From Vicinamibacteria bacterium (GTDB lineage: Bacteria > Acidobacteriota > Vicinamibacteria > Fen-336 > JAGNNV01), in the NCBI GenBank assembly GCA_019694155.1, contig JAIBCN010000106.1, positions 1 through 46,976 of the forward strand: a stretch of DNA of 46,976 bases, written 5' to 3'. The notes beneath the pieces are model-generated. The model searched no databases. It was not told the DNA's origin and saw nothing but the letters and a program-made list of their open reading frames with translations. The position numbers were made by a program, and so were the translations under genes. The first letter of the stretch is position 1. The number at the start of each line of letters is the position of its first letter. Positions 19,878-29,473 of the stretch are shown in pieces.

Positions 19878-20258
19878 CTAGTGGCCGCTCTTGACGAAGG
19901 CCTCGTACTGCTCGCCCGTCATCAGAGCCGTCACTTCGTCGGGGTTCGACACCTGCACGTCGATCATCCAGGCCGCGCCGTAGGGGTCCGAGTTCACGGT
20001 CTCGGGCTTCTTCTGGAGGTCGTCGTTCACCGCTACGACCTTCCCGGTCACAGGCGAGAAGAGCTCGGAGACCGCCTTCACCGACTCGACGGTTCCAAAG
20101 CGCGCGCCCGCGGTGACCGAGGTCCCCACTTTGGGGAGCTCGACGAAAACCACGTCGCCAAGCTGCTGCTGCGCGTGATCGGTGATGCCGATGCGCCCGA
20201 CCGAAGCGGTGAGGCGGACCCATTCGTGGTCTTTGGTGTATCGCAAGTCGTTGGTCAC
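19878..20258 (-). CDS. gcvH: Glycine cleavage system H protein
   Basis: 126 residues, normal length. K61 in E-S-V-K-A-V-S-E-L is the lipoylation site; Y-T-K-D-H-E-W-V near the start and G-I-T-D-H-A-Q are family blocks. GcvH shuttles the aminomethyl group between GcvP, GcvT and the lipoamide dehydrogenase. It lies between gcvT (36 nt) and gcvP (72 nt). Confidence 0.97.
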   Translation of the reverse strand: MTNDLRYTKDHEWVRLTASVGRIGITDHAQQQLGDVVFVELPKVGTSVTAGARFGTVESVKAVSELFSPVTGKVVAVNDDLQKKPETVNSDPYGAAWMIDVQVSNPDEVTALMTGEQYEAFVKSGH

Positions 20259-20294
20259 GGTGTTCTCCTGGGTTTGTGGAACGCTTCCTGAAAG

Positions 20295-21401
20295 CTACTT
20301 CGCCCGCTTGTAGAAGGGCGTCTTCACGATCTCCGCGGCCACGGAGGCGCCACGGATCTCGATGCCGATGGGTGAACCGATCGCGGCGTGCTCCGAAGGC
20401 ACATAGGCGAGGCCGATGTTCTTCTCGAGGAAGGGAGCCATGGAGCCCGAGGTGACCTTGGATACGGCCTGGCCCGAGACCAGCACCGGGTAGCCGTGCC
20501 GGGCGATTCCCCGTTCCTTCATCTCGAAGCCCACGAGTTTGCGGGCCGTGCCCTTCGCCTTCTGCTCGGCGAGAACGGCGCGCCCGTTGAAGTCTCCCTT
20601 GTGCGGTTCGACGCAGGTGATCCAGCCGAGGCCGGCTTCGATGAGAGTGGTGGTCTCGTCGATCTCGTTGCCGTACAGGCACATCTTGGCCTCGAGACGG
20701 AGCGTGTCGCGGGCGCCGAGACCGGCGGGAACGAGTCCCGCTCCCGAGCCGGCGGCCATGAGAGCGTCCCAGAGGGCAGGACCCTCGGCCGCCTTCACCA
20801 TGATCTCGAAACCGTCCTCGCCCGTGTAGCCGGTTCTCGCAATGGTGGCGGAGAGGCCCGAGACGGTTCCGGTGGTGAACTTGTAGTAACCGACCGAGGT
20901 CAGATCGGCCGGGGTCAGGGGCTGCAGGATGCTAGCGGCCAGGGGACCTTGCAGGGCCAGGAGCGCGAACTCGTCGCTCCGGTCGCGGATCTCGCAGTCC
21001 TGGGCGCCCTGGGACTGGAGCCAGGCGACGTCCTTGGCGCGGTTGCTCGCGTTCACCACGAGGAGGAAGCGCTCGGCGTTGAACCGGTACACGATGATGT
21101 CGTCGACCGGCGCTCCCGTGGGCATGGGCAGGGCCGAGTACTGGGCATGGCCGTCCTGCAGCCTCGACACGTCGTTCGAGGTCACGCGCTGGAGGAAGGC
21201 AAGGGCCCCCTTGCCGACGATGTCGACCTCGCCCATGTGAGAGACGTCGAAGAGGCCGGCCGCGCGACGCACGGCGAGATGTTCCTTGATGACGCCGAGG
21301 CCTTTGCCCGAGTAGTCGATGGGCATTTCCCATCCGCCGAATGGGACCATCTTTCCGCCGGCAGCGACATGCTGGGCGTGAATCGGAGTTTTGAGTAGCA
21401 A
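20295..21401 (-). CDS. gcvT: Glycine cleavage system T protein (aminomethyltransferase)
   Basis: 368 residues. Blocks include K-M-V-P-F-G-G-W-E-M-P, A-G-L-F-D-V-S-H-M-G-E, R-T-G-Y-T-G-E-D-G-F-E and a C-terminal G-I-A-R-H-G-Y-P-V. GcvT transfers the C1 unit from aminomethyl-GcvH to tetrahydrofolate, releasing ammonia. It starts the gcv cluster only 40 nt after the stop of the Ser/Thr kinase gene, so there is no room for a glycine riboswitch; transcription probably reads through from the phosphatase/kinase genes or from an internal promoter inside the kinase gene. Confidence 0.97.
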   Translation of the reverse strand: MLLKTPIHAQHVAAGGKMVPFGGWEMPIDYSGKGLGVIKEHLAVRRAAGLFDVSHMGEVDIVGKGALAFLQRVTSNDVSRLQDGHAQYSALPMPTGAPVDDIIVYRFNAERFLLVVNASNRAKDVAWLQSQGAQDCEIRDRSDEFALLALQGPLAASILQPLTPADLTSVGYYKFTTGTVSGLSATIARTGYTGEDGFEIMVKAAEGPALWDALMAAGSGAGLVPAGLGARDTLRLEAKMCLYGNEIDETTTLIEAGLGWITCVEPHKGDFNGRAVLAEQKAKGTARKLVGFEMKERGIARHGYPVLVSGQAVSKVTSGSMAPFLEKNIGLAYVPSEHAAIGSPIGIEIRGASVAAEIVKTPFYKRAK

Positions 21402-21441
21402 GGCGGATCTCCTTCCGGGGAGGTGGCTTATGGAGAATGGG

Positions 21442-22659
21442 TCAGACGGCGAATTGCCTTATGGCCTCGCGAACCGACGGGTCGTCGGGAGCATGCAGAT
21501 AGAGGGACCGCAGAATCTGGAGCGCCTCCTCGCCCTTGGCTTTCGCCAGTTTCTGCAGGAGTTCCTGGACACGGGAAGCCGAGGCGGGCGGGGTGACGAA
21601 GGCGCCCACCGGCGACGCGCGAAGCGCGCGCCACAAGACCTCGGTGGACTCCCGCGAGTCGGGGTCGAGGAACAGGGCCTCGCGGGCCTCCGCGACCGCC
21701 TTCTGGGGGCCGCCCGTGTCGAGATGGCCCCGGGCCCGGACGAGGTGGGCCTTGATCGCCTGTGTCGTTTCCTCGCGCGAAGGGCGGGGCGCGTCCGAGT
21801 GCAGGCATGACTTGAGGCGGGACCTGAGGAGATTGGTCCGCAGCGCGCGGAGCTGGGTCGACACCTCGTCCATGCTGGGCCGGTCGGTCGGGTTCTTCGC
21901 GATCATCCGGTGGATGAGCGCGGCGACCCGGGTCGGCGTCTCGGGGGCGAGGGTGAGGACCGGTGTCGTGGGCTCGGAGACGATGTTGAAGAGGACGGCG
22001 TGAAGGGTGGCGCCCCGGAAGGGCTTGAAGCCGGTCACGAACTCGAAGAACACCGCCCCGCAGGAAAAGACGTCGGAGCGGGGATCGGCGGGCTTGCCGG
22101 TCGCCTGTTCCGGGCTCATGTAGTCCGGTGTCCCGAGGATCACGCCCTTGCGGGTGAGAGTCTGGTGAGTCTCCATGCGGGCGAGGCCGAAGTCGAGGAT
22201 CTTGGTGATCCCGAGCTTCGTCACCATGATGTTCGCGGGCTTGATGTCGCGATGCACCACACCGCGGCTGTGCGCGTAGGAGAAGCCGTCACACGCTTCC
22301 GCGAAGATCCGGAGCTTCTCCGTGATCGGAATGTCGGCCGATACCTCGATGAGGCGGCGCAGGTCCTCGCCGTCGAGCAGCTCCATGGCCATGAAGAGCC
22401 GGCCATCGGTTTCCCCGAGGTCGAAGACCTTCACCACATGAGGATGATCCATGCGTCCGATGGCTTCGGCCTCGCGGCGGAAGCGTTCCTGAATCTCGTC
22501 GCTCGCCCCTTCGAAGGGCAGGGTCTTGAGGGCGACGATGCGGTCGAGGACGGTATCGCGGGCCTTGAAGACCAGGCCCATGGCGCCTTCGCCGAGCTTT
22601 TCCCCGAGTTCGTAGCGCCCGAGTCGGGTGGGATTCATGGATGGGTCCTGGGGGCTCAT
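21442..22659 (-). CDS. Hanks-type Ser/Thr protein kinase, soluble
   Basis: 405 residues. The kinase domain occupies roughly 15-275: G-E-G-A-M-G loop, K45 in V-A-L-K, H-R-D138-I-K-P-A-N catalytic loop, D156-F-G, and G-T-P-D-Y-M-S-P-E-Q activation segment. The C-terminal 120 residues are helical, repeat-like and Ala/Leu-rich, perhaps TPR-type, and there is no transmembrane anchor or PASTA domain. ATG 22638 (M-N-P-T-R-L-G-R-Y) is an alternative start with AGGA ahead. It follows the PP2C phosphatase gene by 27 nt, forming the common phosphatase/kinase pair, and precedes gcvT. Substrates unknown. Confidence 0.92.
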   Translation of the reverse strand: MSPQDPSMNPTRLGRYELGEKLGEGAMGLVFKARDTVLDRIVALKTLPFEGASDEIQERFRREAEAIGRMDHPHVVKVFDLGETDGRLFMAMELLDGEDLRRLIEVSADIPITEKLRIFAEACDGFSYAHSRGVVHRDIKPANIMVTKLGITKILDFGLARMETHQTLTRKGVILGTPDYMSPEQATGKPADPRSDVFSCGAVFFEFVTGFKPFRGATLHAVLFNIVSEPTTPVLTLAPETPTRVAALIHRMIAKNPTDRPSMDEVSTQLRALRTNLLRSRLKSCLHSDAPRPSREETTQAIKAHLVRARGHLDTGGPQKAVAEAREALFLDPDSRESTEVLWRALRASPVGAFVTPPASASRVQELLQKLAKAKGEEALQILRSLYLHAPDDPSVREAIRQFAV

Positions 22660-22686
22660 CGCGAAGAGGCTCCGCGCCGGCCCCGA

Positions 22687-23451
22687 CTATTCGGTGTAGC
22701 GCAGAAGGATGACGGAGACGTTGTCTTTGCCTCCCGCCTCGAGGGCGGCGGCGATGAGGGCCGCGCAACCCTCGGCGAGCGGCTTCGCTTCGTGAGCCAC
22801 CATGATGGCCTGGATCGCGTCGTCGTTGATCATCGAGTGGAGGCCATCCGAGCAGATGAGAACCAGATCGCCGTTCTGGAGAATCTGCTCGACCGCCTGG
22901 GGTTCGATGGTTTCCTTGGCGCCCACGGCCTTGGTGATCACGTTCTTGAGGGGATGACGCTCGATCTCCTCGACGGTGAGAATGCCCTCGGACCAGGCCG
23001 CGGTGACCCAGCTGTCATCGCGCGAGAGCTGGGAAAGAGCGCCGCCGCGGAAGAGATAGGCCCGGCTGTCTCCGGCCCAGCCCACGGTCAGAACGTTCCC
23101 GGCCACGAGGCCCGTGACCACGGTGGTCCCCATGCCCGTGTACTCTTCCTGGCTGTCCGCGGTCTTGAAGACCTTGCGGTTCGCGAGCTTGATGGCGGTG
23201 CAGAGGCGGTTTCCATGGAAGGAGAGATTCACGTCCAGGCCGTAGGGCCAGGTGATCTCCTTTTCCTTCTCGCTCTTGTCGACGAAGCCCTTGATCGTCT
23301 CCAGGGCCAGCCTGGAGGCCACTTCCCCGGCGTTATGGCCGCCCATGCCGTCGCAGACCACGTAAAGACCAATGGCATCGTCGACATCAAAGCTGTCTTC
23401 GTTCAGTTTTCGACGACGCCCGACGTCTGTCTGGCCGTAACTCTCTAGCAC
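22687..23451 (-). CDS. PP2C family Ser/Thr protein phosphatase
   Basis: 254 residues from GTG 23451, which has AGAGG ahead; a TTG at 23493 would add 14 residues. Metal-binding and family motifs: R-K-L-N-E-D-S near the start, C-D-G-M-G-G-H, G-W-A-G-D-S-R-A-Y, L-I-C-S-D-G-L and G-G-K-D-N-V-S. It is the stand-alone PrpC/Stp type that counteracts a Hanks kinase, here encoded immediately downstream. An inserted segment after the second motif (K-E-K-E-I-T-W-P-Y) is longer than usual. First gene of its operon, with a recognisable promoter. Confidence 0.92.
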   Translation of the reverse strand: MLESYGQTDVGRRRKLNEDSFDVDDAIGLYVVCDGMGGHNAGEVASRLALETIKGFVDKSEKEKEITWPYGLDVNLSFHGNRLCTAIKLANRKVFKTADSQEEYTGMGTTVVTGLVAGNVLTVGWAGDSRAYLFRGGALSQLSRDDSWVTAAWSEGILTVEEIERHPLKNVITKAVGAKETIEPQAVEQILQNGDLVLICSDGLHSMINDDAIQAIMVAHEAKPLAEGCAALIAAALEAGGKDNVSVILLRYTE

Positions 23452-23513
23452 TTGTGCCTCTTTTCTTCCAGAATCGAGCGATCGACTCTGCAAAGGACCG
23501 TTTACCAGGCTTC

Positions 23514-23542
23514 AGGATAGCGGCTTTGGAAAGTCGGGTCAA
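23514..23542 (-). promoter_or_regulatory. Sigma-70-type promoter for the phosphatase/kinase (and perhaps gcv) operon
   Basis: On the minus strand: TTGACC (23542-23537), a 17-nt spacer, TATCCT (23519-23514). The predicted start is near 23507, giving a leader of about 55 nt that includes AGAGG before GTG 23451. It is the best promoter match seen in the window. Confidence 0.65.
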
Positions 23543-23554
23543 AGAAGGCGGTGA

Positions 23555-24952
23555 TCAGGCGCGCACTCCGAAATCCTGGCGCGCGGCCGCGACCAGGGAC
23601 TCGGTGTGGCGCCTGATGACCGCTTCGTTTTCGCCTTCTATCATCACGCGCAGCTTGGGCTCGGTACCGCTCCAGCGCACCAGAATCCGGCCCTTGCGGC
23701 CAAGGGTCCTGGACGCCGATTTCATGGCCGCCTGGAGCTTCTTCAGGTCCTCGATGGGGCGCCTCCTGGGCAGAAGGACGCTCTCGAGCACCTGGGGCAC
23801 CCGGGTCATGGCGGCGGCGGCGAGTTCGGAGAGGGGCTTTCCCTTGCGGATCATCAGGGCGAGCACCTGGAGGGCGGCCACGATGCCGTCGCCGGTGGAG
23901 GCGTGGTCCAGAAAGACCAGATGACCCGACTGTTCGCCCCCCAGGTTGAAGCCTCCCTTGCGCATGGCGTCGACCACGTGTCGATCCCCGACCGCGGTTC
24001 GGACGAGCCTGATCTTCCGCTGGGCGAGCGCGCGCTCGAGGCCGAGGTTGCTCATCACCGTGGCGACCACCGTCGACTTCTTGAGAAGGCCGGTTTCCGC
24101 CATTTCGAGGGCGCACATCGCGAGAACGGAGTCCCCGTCAACGACCTGCCCCCGCTCGTCGACGAGGATCACCCGATCCGCATCGCCGTCGAGGGCGATG
24201 CCCATCTGGGCGGAGGCTTTCACCACCTCCGCCCGGACCTTGTCGGGGTGCAGGGCGCCCACGCCCTCGTTGATGTTGACGCCATCGGGTTGCACACCGA
24301 TCGACTTCACGGTCGCGCCGAGCTCCGAGAACACGGCGGGGGCGACGCGGTAAGCGGCGCCGTGGGCGGCGTCGACCACGAGCCTCAGGCCCTCCAGGGA
24401 AATGGCGCGCGGGAAGGTGTTCTTCGCGAAGGCTACGTAGCGTCCGCGCGCATCGTCCACTTTGAAAGCCTGTCCGATGCCGGGTCCGGTCTTTCGGGTG
24501 GGCAGCGGAATGGTCCCCCGGACGATGCCCTCGATGCGGGCTTCGAGATCGTCGGCGAGCTTGTAGCCGTCGCGTCCGAAGATCTTGATGCCGTTGTCCT
24601 GGAACGGGTTGTGGCTCGCGCTGATGACGATGCCGAGGTCGGTTCTCATGCTCGTGGTGAGGTGGGCCACCGCGGGTGTCGGGATCGGCCCGCACAGGAG
24701 AACGTTGCCCCCGACCGAGCAGATCCCGGAAGCGAGCGCCGTCTCGATCATGTAGCCGGACAGGCGGGTGTCCTTCCCGATGAGCACCCGGGGCGCATGC
24801 TTGAGGCCCCCGGCGGCCACCACCACCGCGGCCTGGCCGATCTTCAGGGCGATCTCCGGCGTCATGGGATCGAGGTTCGCGACGCCGCGCACACCATCGG
24901 TTCCGAAGAGGCGGGTCTCCCCACGCTTCTCCGTCTTCTTGGCCTTGGCCAT
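23555..24952 (-). CDS. glmM: Phosphoglucosamine mutase
   Basis: 465 residues. F-G-T-D-G-V-R-G at 16-23, the phosphoserine loop S-A-S113-H-N-P, the metal loop D-G-D-A-D-R, and a C-terminal phosphate-binding R-W-S-G-T-E-P. GlmM interconverts glucosamine-6-phosphate and glucosamine-1-phosphate for UDP-GlcNAc and peptidoglycan synthesis. AGGAAGG lies ahead of the ATG. It follows cdaA by 50 nt; in Firmicutes and others GlmM binds and inhibits CdaA, so the adjacency may be functional. The usual cdaR/ybbR gene between them is missing here. Confidence 0.96.
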   Translation of the reverse strand: MAKAKKTEKRGETRLFGTDGVRGVANLDPMTPEIALKIGQAAVVVAAGGLKHAPRVLIGKDTRLSGYMIETALASGICSVGGNVLLCGPIPTPAVAHLTTSMRTDLGIVISASHNPFQDNGIKIFGRDGYKLADDLEARIEGIVRGTIPLPTRKTGPGIGQAFKVDDARGRYVAFAKNTFPRAISLEGLRLVVDAAHGAAYRVAPAVFSELGATVKSIGVQPDGVNINEGVGALHPDKVRAEVVKASAQMGIALDGDADRVILVDERGQVVDGDSVLAMCALEMAETGLLKKSTVVATVMSNLGLERALAQRKIRLVRTAVGDRHVVDAMRKGGFNLGGEQSGHLVFLDHASTGDGIVAALQVLALMIRKGKPLSELAAAAMTRVPQVLESVLLPRRRPIEDLKKLQAAMKSASRTLGRKGRILVRWSGTEPKLRVMIEGENEAVIRRHTESLVAAARQDFGVRA

Positions 24953-25002
24953 GGAATTTGTCTTCCTTCCTCTTGTCTTGGGATGGAGCGGGCCGCGCCG
25001 CG

Positions 25003-25821
25003 TCAGGCTGAGGCCGGTCGGTGACGGGCCGTGCCGACGCCGCGCCGGCGCAGGGTGGCGCGGAGGGCTTCGCTCAACTCCTTGGGATCGGCGAGCCGGG
25101 TCATGGCCCCGGCGGAAACGAGACTGATGGTGCCGGTTTCCTCGGACACCACGAGGGCCACCGCGTCGGTGTCCTCGGTGACGCCGATGGCTGCGCGATG
25201 CCGGCTTCCGAGCGTGCGCGAAAGCTCCGGGTTGACGGTGAGGGGCAGAAAGCAGGCGGCCGCGGAGAGGCGGTCCGCCTGGACCACCACCGCGCCATCA
25301 TGGAGCGGAGAGCCCGGAGTGAAGATGTTGCAGAGCAGGTCGTAGGTCACGACCGCGTCGAGTCGCACGCCGGTTTCGGCGAAGGACTTGAGCCCCATGT
25401 CGCGCTCGAAGACGATGAGGGCGCCGGTGCGCGCCGAGGAGAGCGACTGGGCGGCGAGCACGATCTCGTCGAGGACGTCGTCCGCGGACGAAGGCCCCGA
25501 CCGGCCGAAGAGAGCGCGGCCGATCGAGGCGAGCAGCTTCCGGATCTCCGCCTGGAACACCACGATGCTCGCGAAAGCCACGTAGGGCAGGACGTTCCGG
25601 AGGAGAAGGGTCAGGAGCCTGAGCTCGAGAAGCGTCGCGGTGATGAACAAGGCGACCACGCCGAGCGCGCCAAGAACGATGTGGGTGGTCTGGGTCCCGC
25701 GAATGAACTTGAAGAGCCGGTACAGCAGGTAGGCGATGATCCCCACGTCGAGGACATCGCGCGCGGTGATCTCGCGCCACGAGAGAACCCCCTGGAGCGT
25801 GTCGAGAATGGAGCCGCTCAT
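25003..25821 (-). CDS. cdaA: Membrane diadenylate cyclase CdaA
   Basis: 272 residues: three hydrophobic segments in the first 90 residues, then a DAC domain with D175-G-A and R207-H-R catalytic motifs. It condenses two ATP to c-di-AMP at the membrane; c-di-AMP controls potassium and osmolyte transport and cell-wall homeostasis in organisms that use it. Encoded between ftsH and glmM, with 48 nt to the ftsH stop. Length and motifs are normal; a Q-T-G-A-L-I-V-F-type segment precedes the active site in the standard position. No c-di-AMP phosphodiesterase is in the window. Confidence 0.95.
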   Translation of the reverse strand: MSGSILDTLQGVLSWREITARDVLDVGIIAYLLYRLFKFIRGTQTTHIVLGALGVVALFITATLLELRLLTLLLRNVLPYVAFASIVVFQAEIRKLLASIGRALFGRSGPSSADDVLDEIVLAAQSLSSARTGALIVFERDMGLKSFAETGVRLDAVVTYDLLCNIFTPGSPLHDGAVVVQADRLSAAACFLPLTVNPELSRTLGSRHRAAIGVTEDTDAVALVVSEETGTISLVSAGAMTRLADPKELSEALRATLRRRGVGTARHRPASA

Positions 25822-25869
25822 GTCGGGGGGACTGCCGGGGACTTGGTGCCGTCTGGGGCGCTTGGGGAC

Positions 25870-27771
25870 CTAGGAGAGCTTCGGTTCGGGCATGGGGGCG
25901 AGGAAGGGAACCACGACCTCCGGCTTCTCCGACGGGCCTTCCGCCACCACCGCCGGCGGCTGGGCCGGAGGCACGGGAGGGAGGTTCATCTTCTGGCCGC
26001 GCACGATCTGGAGAACCTGCTGGCCGTCGAGGGACTCGTGCTCGAGGAGCGCCTCGGCGATGATCGTGAGCTCGCTGAACTTCTCCTTCAGCAGAGCGGT
26101 GCCGCGCTCGAACTGCTGGGTGACGATGCGGCGGACTTCCTCGTCGATCTGGATGGCGGTCGCTTCCGAGTAGTCCTGCGACCGGCCGAACTCCTTGCCG
26201 AGGAAGATGGCCTCGTCCTTCTTTCCGTAGGCGAGCGGCCCGAGCGCGCTCATGCCCCACTCACAGACCATGCGACGGGCCATTTCCGTGGCCTGTTCGA
26301 TGTCGTTGGAGGCGCCGGTGCTGATGGCCTTGAACGCGAGATCCTCGGCGATGCGGCCGCCCATGCACACCGCGATTCGATCCTCGAGCTGTTCCTTCGT
26401 CCAGTTGTGCTTTTCCTCGCTGGGAAGCTGCTGCGTGAGGCCAAGCGCCATGCCGCGCGGAATGATCGTGACCTTGTGGACGGGGTCGGCGTGGGGAAGG
26501 ATCGCGGCCAGGAGAGCGTGGCCGCCCTCGTGGTACGCGGTGACCTTCTTCTCCTCGTCGGTGATCATCATGCTCTTGCGCTCGGCGCCCATCAGGACCT
26601 TGTCCTTGCTGGACTCGAACTCCGCCATGTTGACGACCTTCTGGTTGCGGCGGGCGGCGAGCAGCGCCGCCTCGTTCACGAGGTTCGCGAGATCGGCGCC
26701 CGAGAAGCCCGGCGTCGCCTTGGCGAGAGTCACGACGTCGACATCAGGGCCCACGGGAATCTTGCGCAGGTGAACCTGAAGGATGCCTTCGCGGCCGCGC
26801 ACGTCGGGGCGCGAAACCACCACACGCCGGTCGAAGCGCCCCGGGCGCAGGAGCGCCGGATCGAGGACATCGGGCCGGTTGGTCGCGGCCACGAGGATGA
26901 CGCCCTCGGTGCCCTCGAAACCATCCATCTCGACGAGGAGCTGGTTCAGGGTCTGCTCGCGCTCGTCGTGGCCGCCGCCAAGGCCCGCGCCGCGATGCCG
27001 GCCGACCGCGTCGATTTCATCGATGAAGATGATGCAGGGCGCGCTCTTCTTGCCCTGCTCGAAGAGATCGCGCACGCGCGAAGCGCCGACGCCCACGAAC
27101 ATCTCGACGAAGTCGGAGCCGGAGATGGAGAAGAAGGGAACGTTCGCCTCGCCGGCGATGGCGCGGGCGAGCAGGGTCTTGCCCGTGCCCGGAGGGCCCA
27201 TGAGCAGAACGCCCTTGGGGATTCGGCCGCCGAGCTTCTGGAACTTCTGGGGCTCCTTCAGGAACTCGATGATCTCCTGCAGTTCTTCCTTGGCCTCCTC
27301 GACCCCGGCCACGTCCTTGAAAGTGATCTTGCGCTGCTGCGAGGCGAGGAGCCGCGCCTTGGACTTGCCGAAGGACATCGCCTTGTTCCCGCCCGCCTGC
27401 ATCTGGCGCATGAAGAAGATCCAGATGCCGAGAAGGATGGCGTAGGGCGCGAAGGTGATGAGGATGGTGGTGAAGGTGGGCGCCTGGTCATTGATGACCG
27501 AGACCTGGACTTTCTTGGCGAGGAGCGAGTCGAGGGGCTTGTCGTATCCGTAGGGGACCACGGTCTTGAACGCGTCGCCTGACGCCCGCTTTCCGCGGAT
27601 CTCGTTGCCGTTGACCGTCACTTCCTTGATGTCTCCCGCGTCGACCTGGGTCATGAAGTCGGAGAACTTGATCGCGGTGTCCTTCTTCTGGAGGTTCGAG
27701 AAGTTCCAGGCAGCGAGCATGAGGACGAAGAGCGATGCCCACAAGAGTGCGGTTTTGAAAGTCGAGTTCAA
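25870..27771 (-). CDS. ftsH: ATP-dependent zinc metalloprotease FtsH
   Basis: 633 residues. Two transmembrane segments (about 8-25 and 105-121) flank a periplasmic domain; then the AAA+ module with Walker A G-P-P-G-T-G-K-T (192-199) and the M41 zinc motif H414-E-G-G-H418. It degrades membrane and some soluble regulatory proteins. The start is a TTG at 27771 with AGGGGA six nt ahead; no ATG lies nearby in frame before the first membrane segment. The C-terminus is Pro-rich. Downstream of hpt by 68 nt, upstream of cdaA. Confidence 0.96.
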   Translation of the reverse strand: MNSTFKTALLWASLFVLMLAAWNFSNLQKKDTAIKFSDFMTQVDAGDIKEVTVNGNEIRGKRASGDAFKTVVPYGYDKPLDSLLAKKVQVSVINDQAPTFTTILITFAPYAILLGIWIFFMRQMQAGGNKAMSFGKSKARLLASQQRKITFKDVAGVEEAKEELQEIIEFLKEPQKFQKLGGRIPKGVLLMGPPGTGKTLLARAIAGEANVPFFSISGSDFVEMFVGVGASRVRDLFEQGKKSAPCIIFIDEIDAVGRHRGAGLGGGHDEREQTLNQLLVEMDGFEGTEGVILVAATNRPDVLDPALLRPGRFDRRVVVSRPDVRGREGILQVHLRKIPVGPDVDVVTLAKATPGFSGADLANLVNEAALLAARRNQKVVNMAEFESSKDKVLMGAERKSMMITDEEKKVTAYHEGGHALLAAILPHADPVHKVTIIPRGMALGLTQQLPSEEKHNWTKEQLEDRIAVCMGGRIAEDLAFKAISTGASNDIEQATEMARRMVCEWGMSALGPLAYGKKDEAIFLGKEFGRSQDYSEATAIQIDEEVRRIVTQQFERGTALLKEKFSELTIIAEALLEHESLDGQQVLQIVRGQKMNLPPVPPAQPPAVVAEGPSEKPEVVVPFLAPMPEPKLS

Positions 27772-27839
27772 TGCTTTTCCCCTGAGTCCTTGAGGTGGTA
27801 CGGATTCCGGCCCGGCAAATGTTCAGTGTTCAAGAAAAC

Positions 27840-28388
27840 CTAAGCGGAGGGTTCCTGGAGCACCCCCACGTAGGGGAGTCCTCGATAATAGTCCGCGTGG
27901 TCGAGGCCGTAGCCCACCAGGAAGCGGTCGTCGTGGTCTGTCTCGAGGCGAAACGCGGACCACTCGGGAACGAGCTGTATCTTCCGGGGCGCGGTCCGGT
28001 CGATGAGCACGGCCATGCGAAGGCTCTTGGGCTGGCGCGCCGCGAGATGGTCGCGCACATAGGCCAGAGTCACGCCGGTATCGACGACGTCGTCGACGAT
28101 CAGGACGTGCTGGCCCTCCACGGGCACGGCCGAGCCGTACAGCACCTGGAGGGCGGTCGGGCCACCCGGGGTCTCCGAGACGTGGACGACGCGCAGGGTG
28201 TAGCTCCGGAAGGGCATGGGAATCGCCCTCATCAGGTCGGCCATGAAGACCAGGCTGTTCTTGAGCAGGCAGAGGACGACCAGTTCCTCGCCGGCGTACG
28301 TCTGGCCGATCTGCTGGCCCATCGCATGGATGCGCGCGGCGATGTCGTCGGCGGTGAAAAGGGGCGTCGGTTGAGGAAGTGGTTTCAT
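27840..28388 (-). CDS. hpt: Hypoxanthine phosphoribosyltransferase
   Basis: 182 residues from ATG 28388. The PRPP-binding motif V-L-I-V-D-D-V-V-D-T-G lies at 95-105 and K-N-S-L-V-F-M-A-D-L at 43-52 is the hood/loop region. It salvages hypoxanthine (and guanine) to IMP/GMP. tilS-hpt-ftsH is a widely conserved gene order, and here the three are on one strand with short gaps (25 nt to tilS). The upstream frame is open into tilS, but the family start is M-K-P-L-P. Confidence 0.95.
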   Translation of the reverse strand: MKPLPQPTPLFTADDIAARIHAMGQQIGQTYAGEELVVLCLLKNSLVFMADLMRAIPMPFRSYTLRVVHVSETPGGPTALQVLYGSAVPVEGQHVLIVDDVVDTGVTLAYVRDHLAARQPKSLRMAVLIDRTAPRKIQLVPEWSAFRLETDHDDRFLVGYGLDHADYYRGLPYVGVLQEPSA

Positions 28389-28413
28389 GGTGGATGCCCG
28401 GCGAGATGCAAGA

Positions 28414-29439
28414 CTATGACAGGAAAGGCTTTTCTCTGGAATGGCCGGATTCCGGATCCGGACCGGTGAGGATAAGCCGGCCGCGACTGATCGCCGCCTG
28501 GCGCCCCCCCGGAAGGGGCAGAGTCGAGCCGCCGCGCCCCGCCACGGAGAGGGCCCAGAGTCGCTCGATGTGAACGAAGGAAACGGCCCGGAGCCCTCCG
28601 AACCGACGCAGGGCCTCACGGATGGCCGTCTTCCCCAGACCCTCGGGCGCGGCCTTGAGCACGGCCAGCTCGAAGGCCGCGCCTTCCACCGCGGAGGCGG
28701 CGGCCCGGTCGATGAGCTGGGCGGCCACTTCGCGCAGGGCGGTGTTCTCCTCGGCCAGAGTCCGGGCGGTGCGGCCCAGAGCTTCGCTGATGTTGGGATT
28801 GAAGCGCTGTTCGAGCAGGGGAATGAGTTCGTGACGGACGCGATTCCGCAGAAAGGCGGTGTCGGCGTTCGTGGGGTCGGATCGGTAGGGAAGACGATGG
28901 GCGCTCAGGTGAGCCATGACCGCCGCGCGGCGCGTGTCGAGAAGCGGCCGCAGCAGCTCGCCGTCCCAGGCCTTCATGGCGGAAAGGCCCAATGCCCCGC
29001 TCCCCCGCACCAGCCGCATGAGCACGGTCTCGGCCTGGTCGTCGAGGGTGTGGCCGAGGACGATGGCGCTGGCGTTCTCCTCCCGCGCCACGCGCCGCAG
29101 GAAGGAGTAGCGGATGAGGCGGGCCGCCTCTTCGACGCCACCCTCGCGCAGCGCTCGCGTCGACGTTTGCGCGCGGCCCGATCGCAGCGGGACCTTCATC
29201 CGGTCGCACAGCTCCTCGCAGAACTGGGCGTCGGCGCGGGAGTCCTTGCGAAGGCTGTGGTCCAGGTGGGCCGCCACCACGCGAAGCCCGGGCTTGCGGG
29301 CGGCGCGCAGCAGGGCGTGAGTAAGAGCCACGGAGTCCGGACCTCCGGAGAGCGCCACCACCACCGACACGCCGGGCCGAAGGAGTCCCACGGAATCGAG
29401 GCTCCGTCTCACGGCTGAGACCAGGGGCGGCGTGGGCAT
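28414..29439 (-). CDS. tilS: tRNA(Ile)-lysidine synthetase
   Basis: 341 residues. The PP-loop S-G-G-P-D-S is at 31-36; H-L-D-H-S-L-R-K, the G-H-T-L-D-D-Q-A-E-T block and N-x-R-x-R-H-E-L-I-P-L (near 203) are typical of TilS. It adds lysine to C34 of tRNA-Ile(CAU), switching it from Met to Ile decoding. It is shorter than E. coli TilS (over 400 residues) and has a single, compact C-terminal domain, as in many non-enteric species. The gene lies 34 nt downstream of a CAU tRNA gene on the same strand. Confidence 0.93.
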   Translation of the reverse strand: MPTPPLVSAVRRSLDSVGLLRPGVSVVVALSGGPDSVALTHALLRAARKPGLRVVAAHLDHSLRKDSRADAQFCEELCDRMKVPLRSGRAQTSTRALREGGVEEAARLIRYSFLRRVAREENASAIVLGHTLDDQAETVLMRLVRGSGALGLSAMKAWDGELLRPLLDTRRAAVMAHLSAHRLPYRSDPTNADTAFLRNRVRHELIPLLEQRFNPNISEALGRTARTLAEENTALREVAAQLIDRAAASAVEGAAFELAVLKAAPEGLGKTAIREALRRFGGLRAVSFVHIERLWALSVAGRGGSTLPLPGGRQAAISRGRLILTGPDPESGHSREKPFLS

Positions 29440-29473
29440 GGCGGCCCCGATACCTTACGCCCGAAGGCGAAGG

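Noticed and set aside
21402..21441. Glycine riboswitch ahead of gcvT
   Set aside because: Only 40 nt separate the kinase stop and gcvT start, too short for the aptamer.
25021..27582. 853-codon open frame antisense to cdaA and ftsH
   Set aside because: Spans two unrelated genes on the other strand and shows no protein family features.
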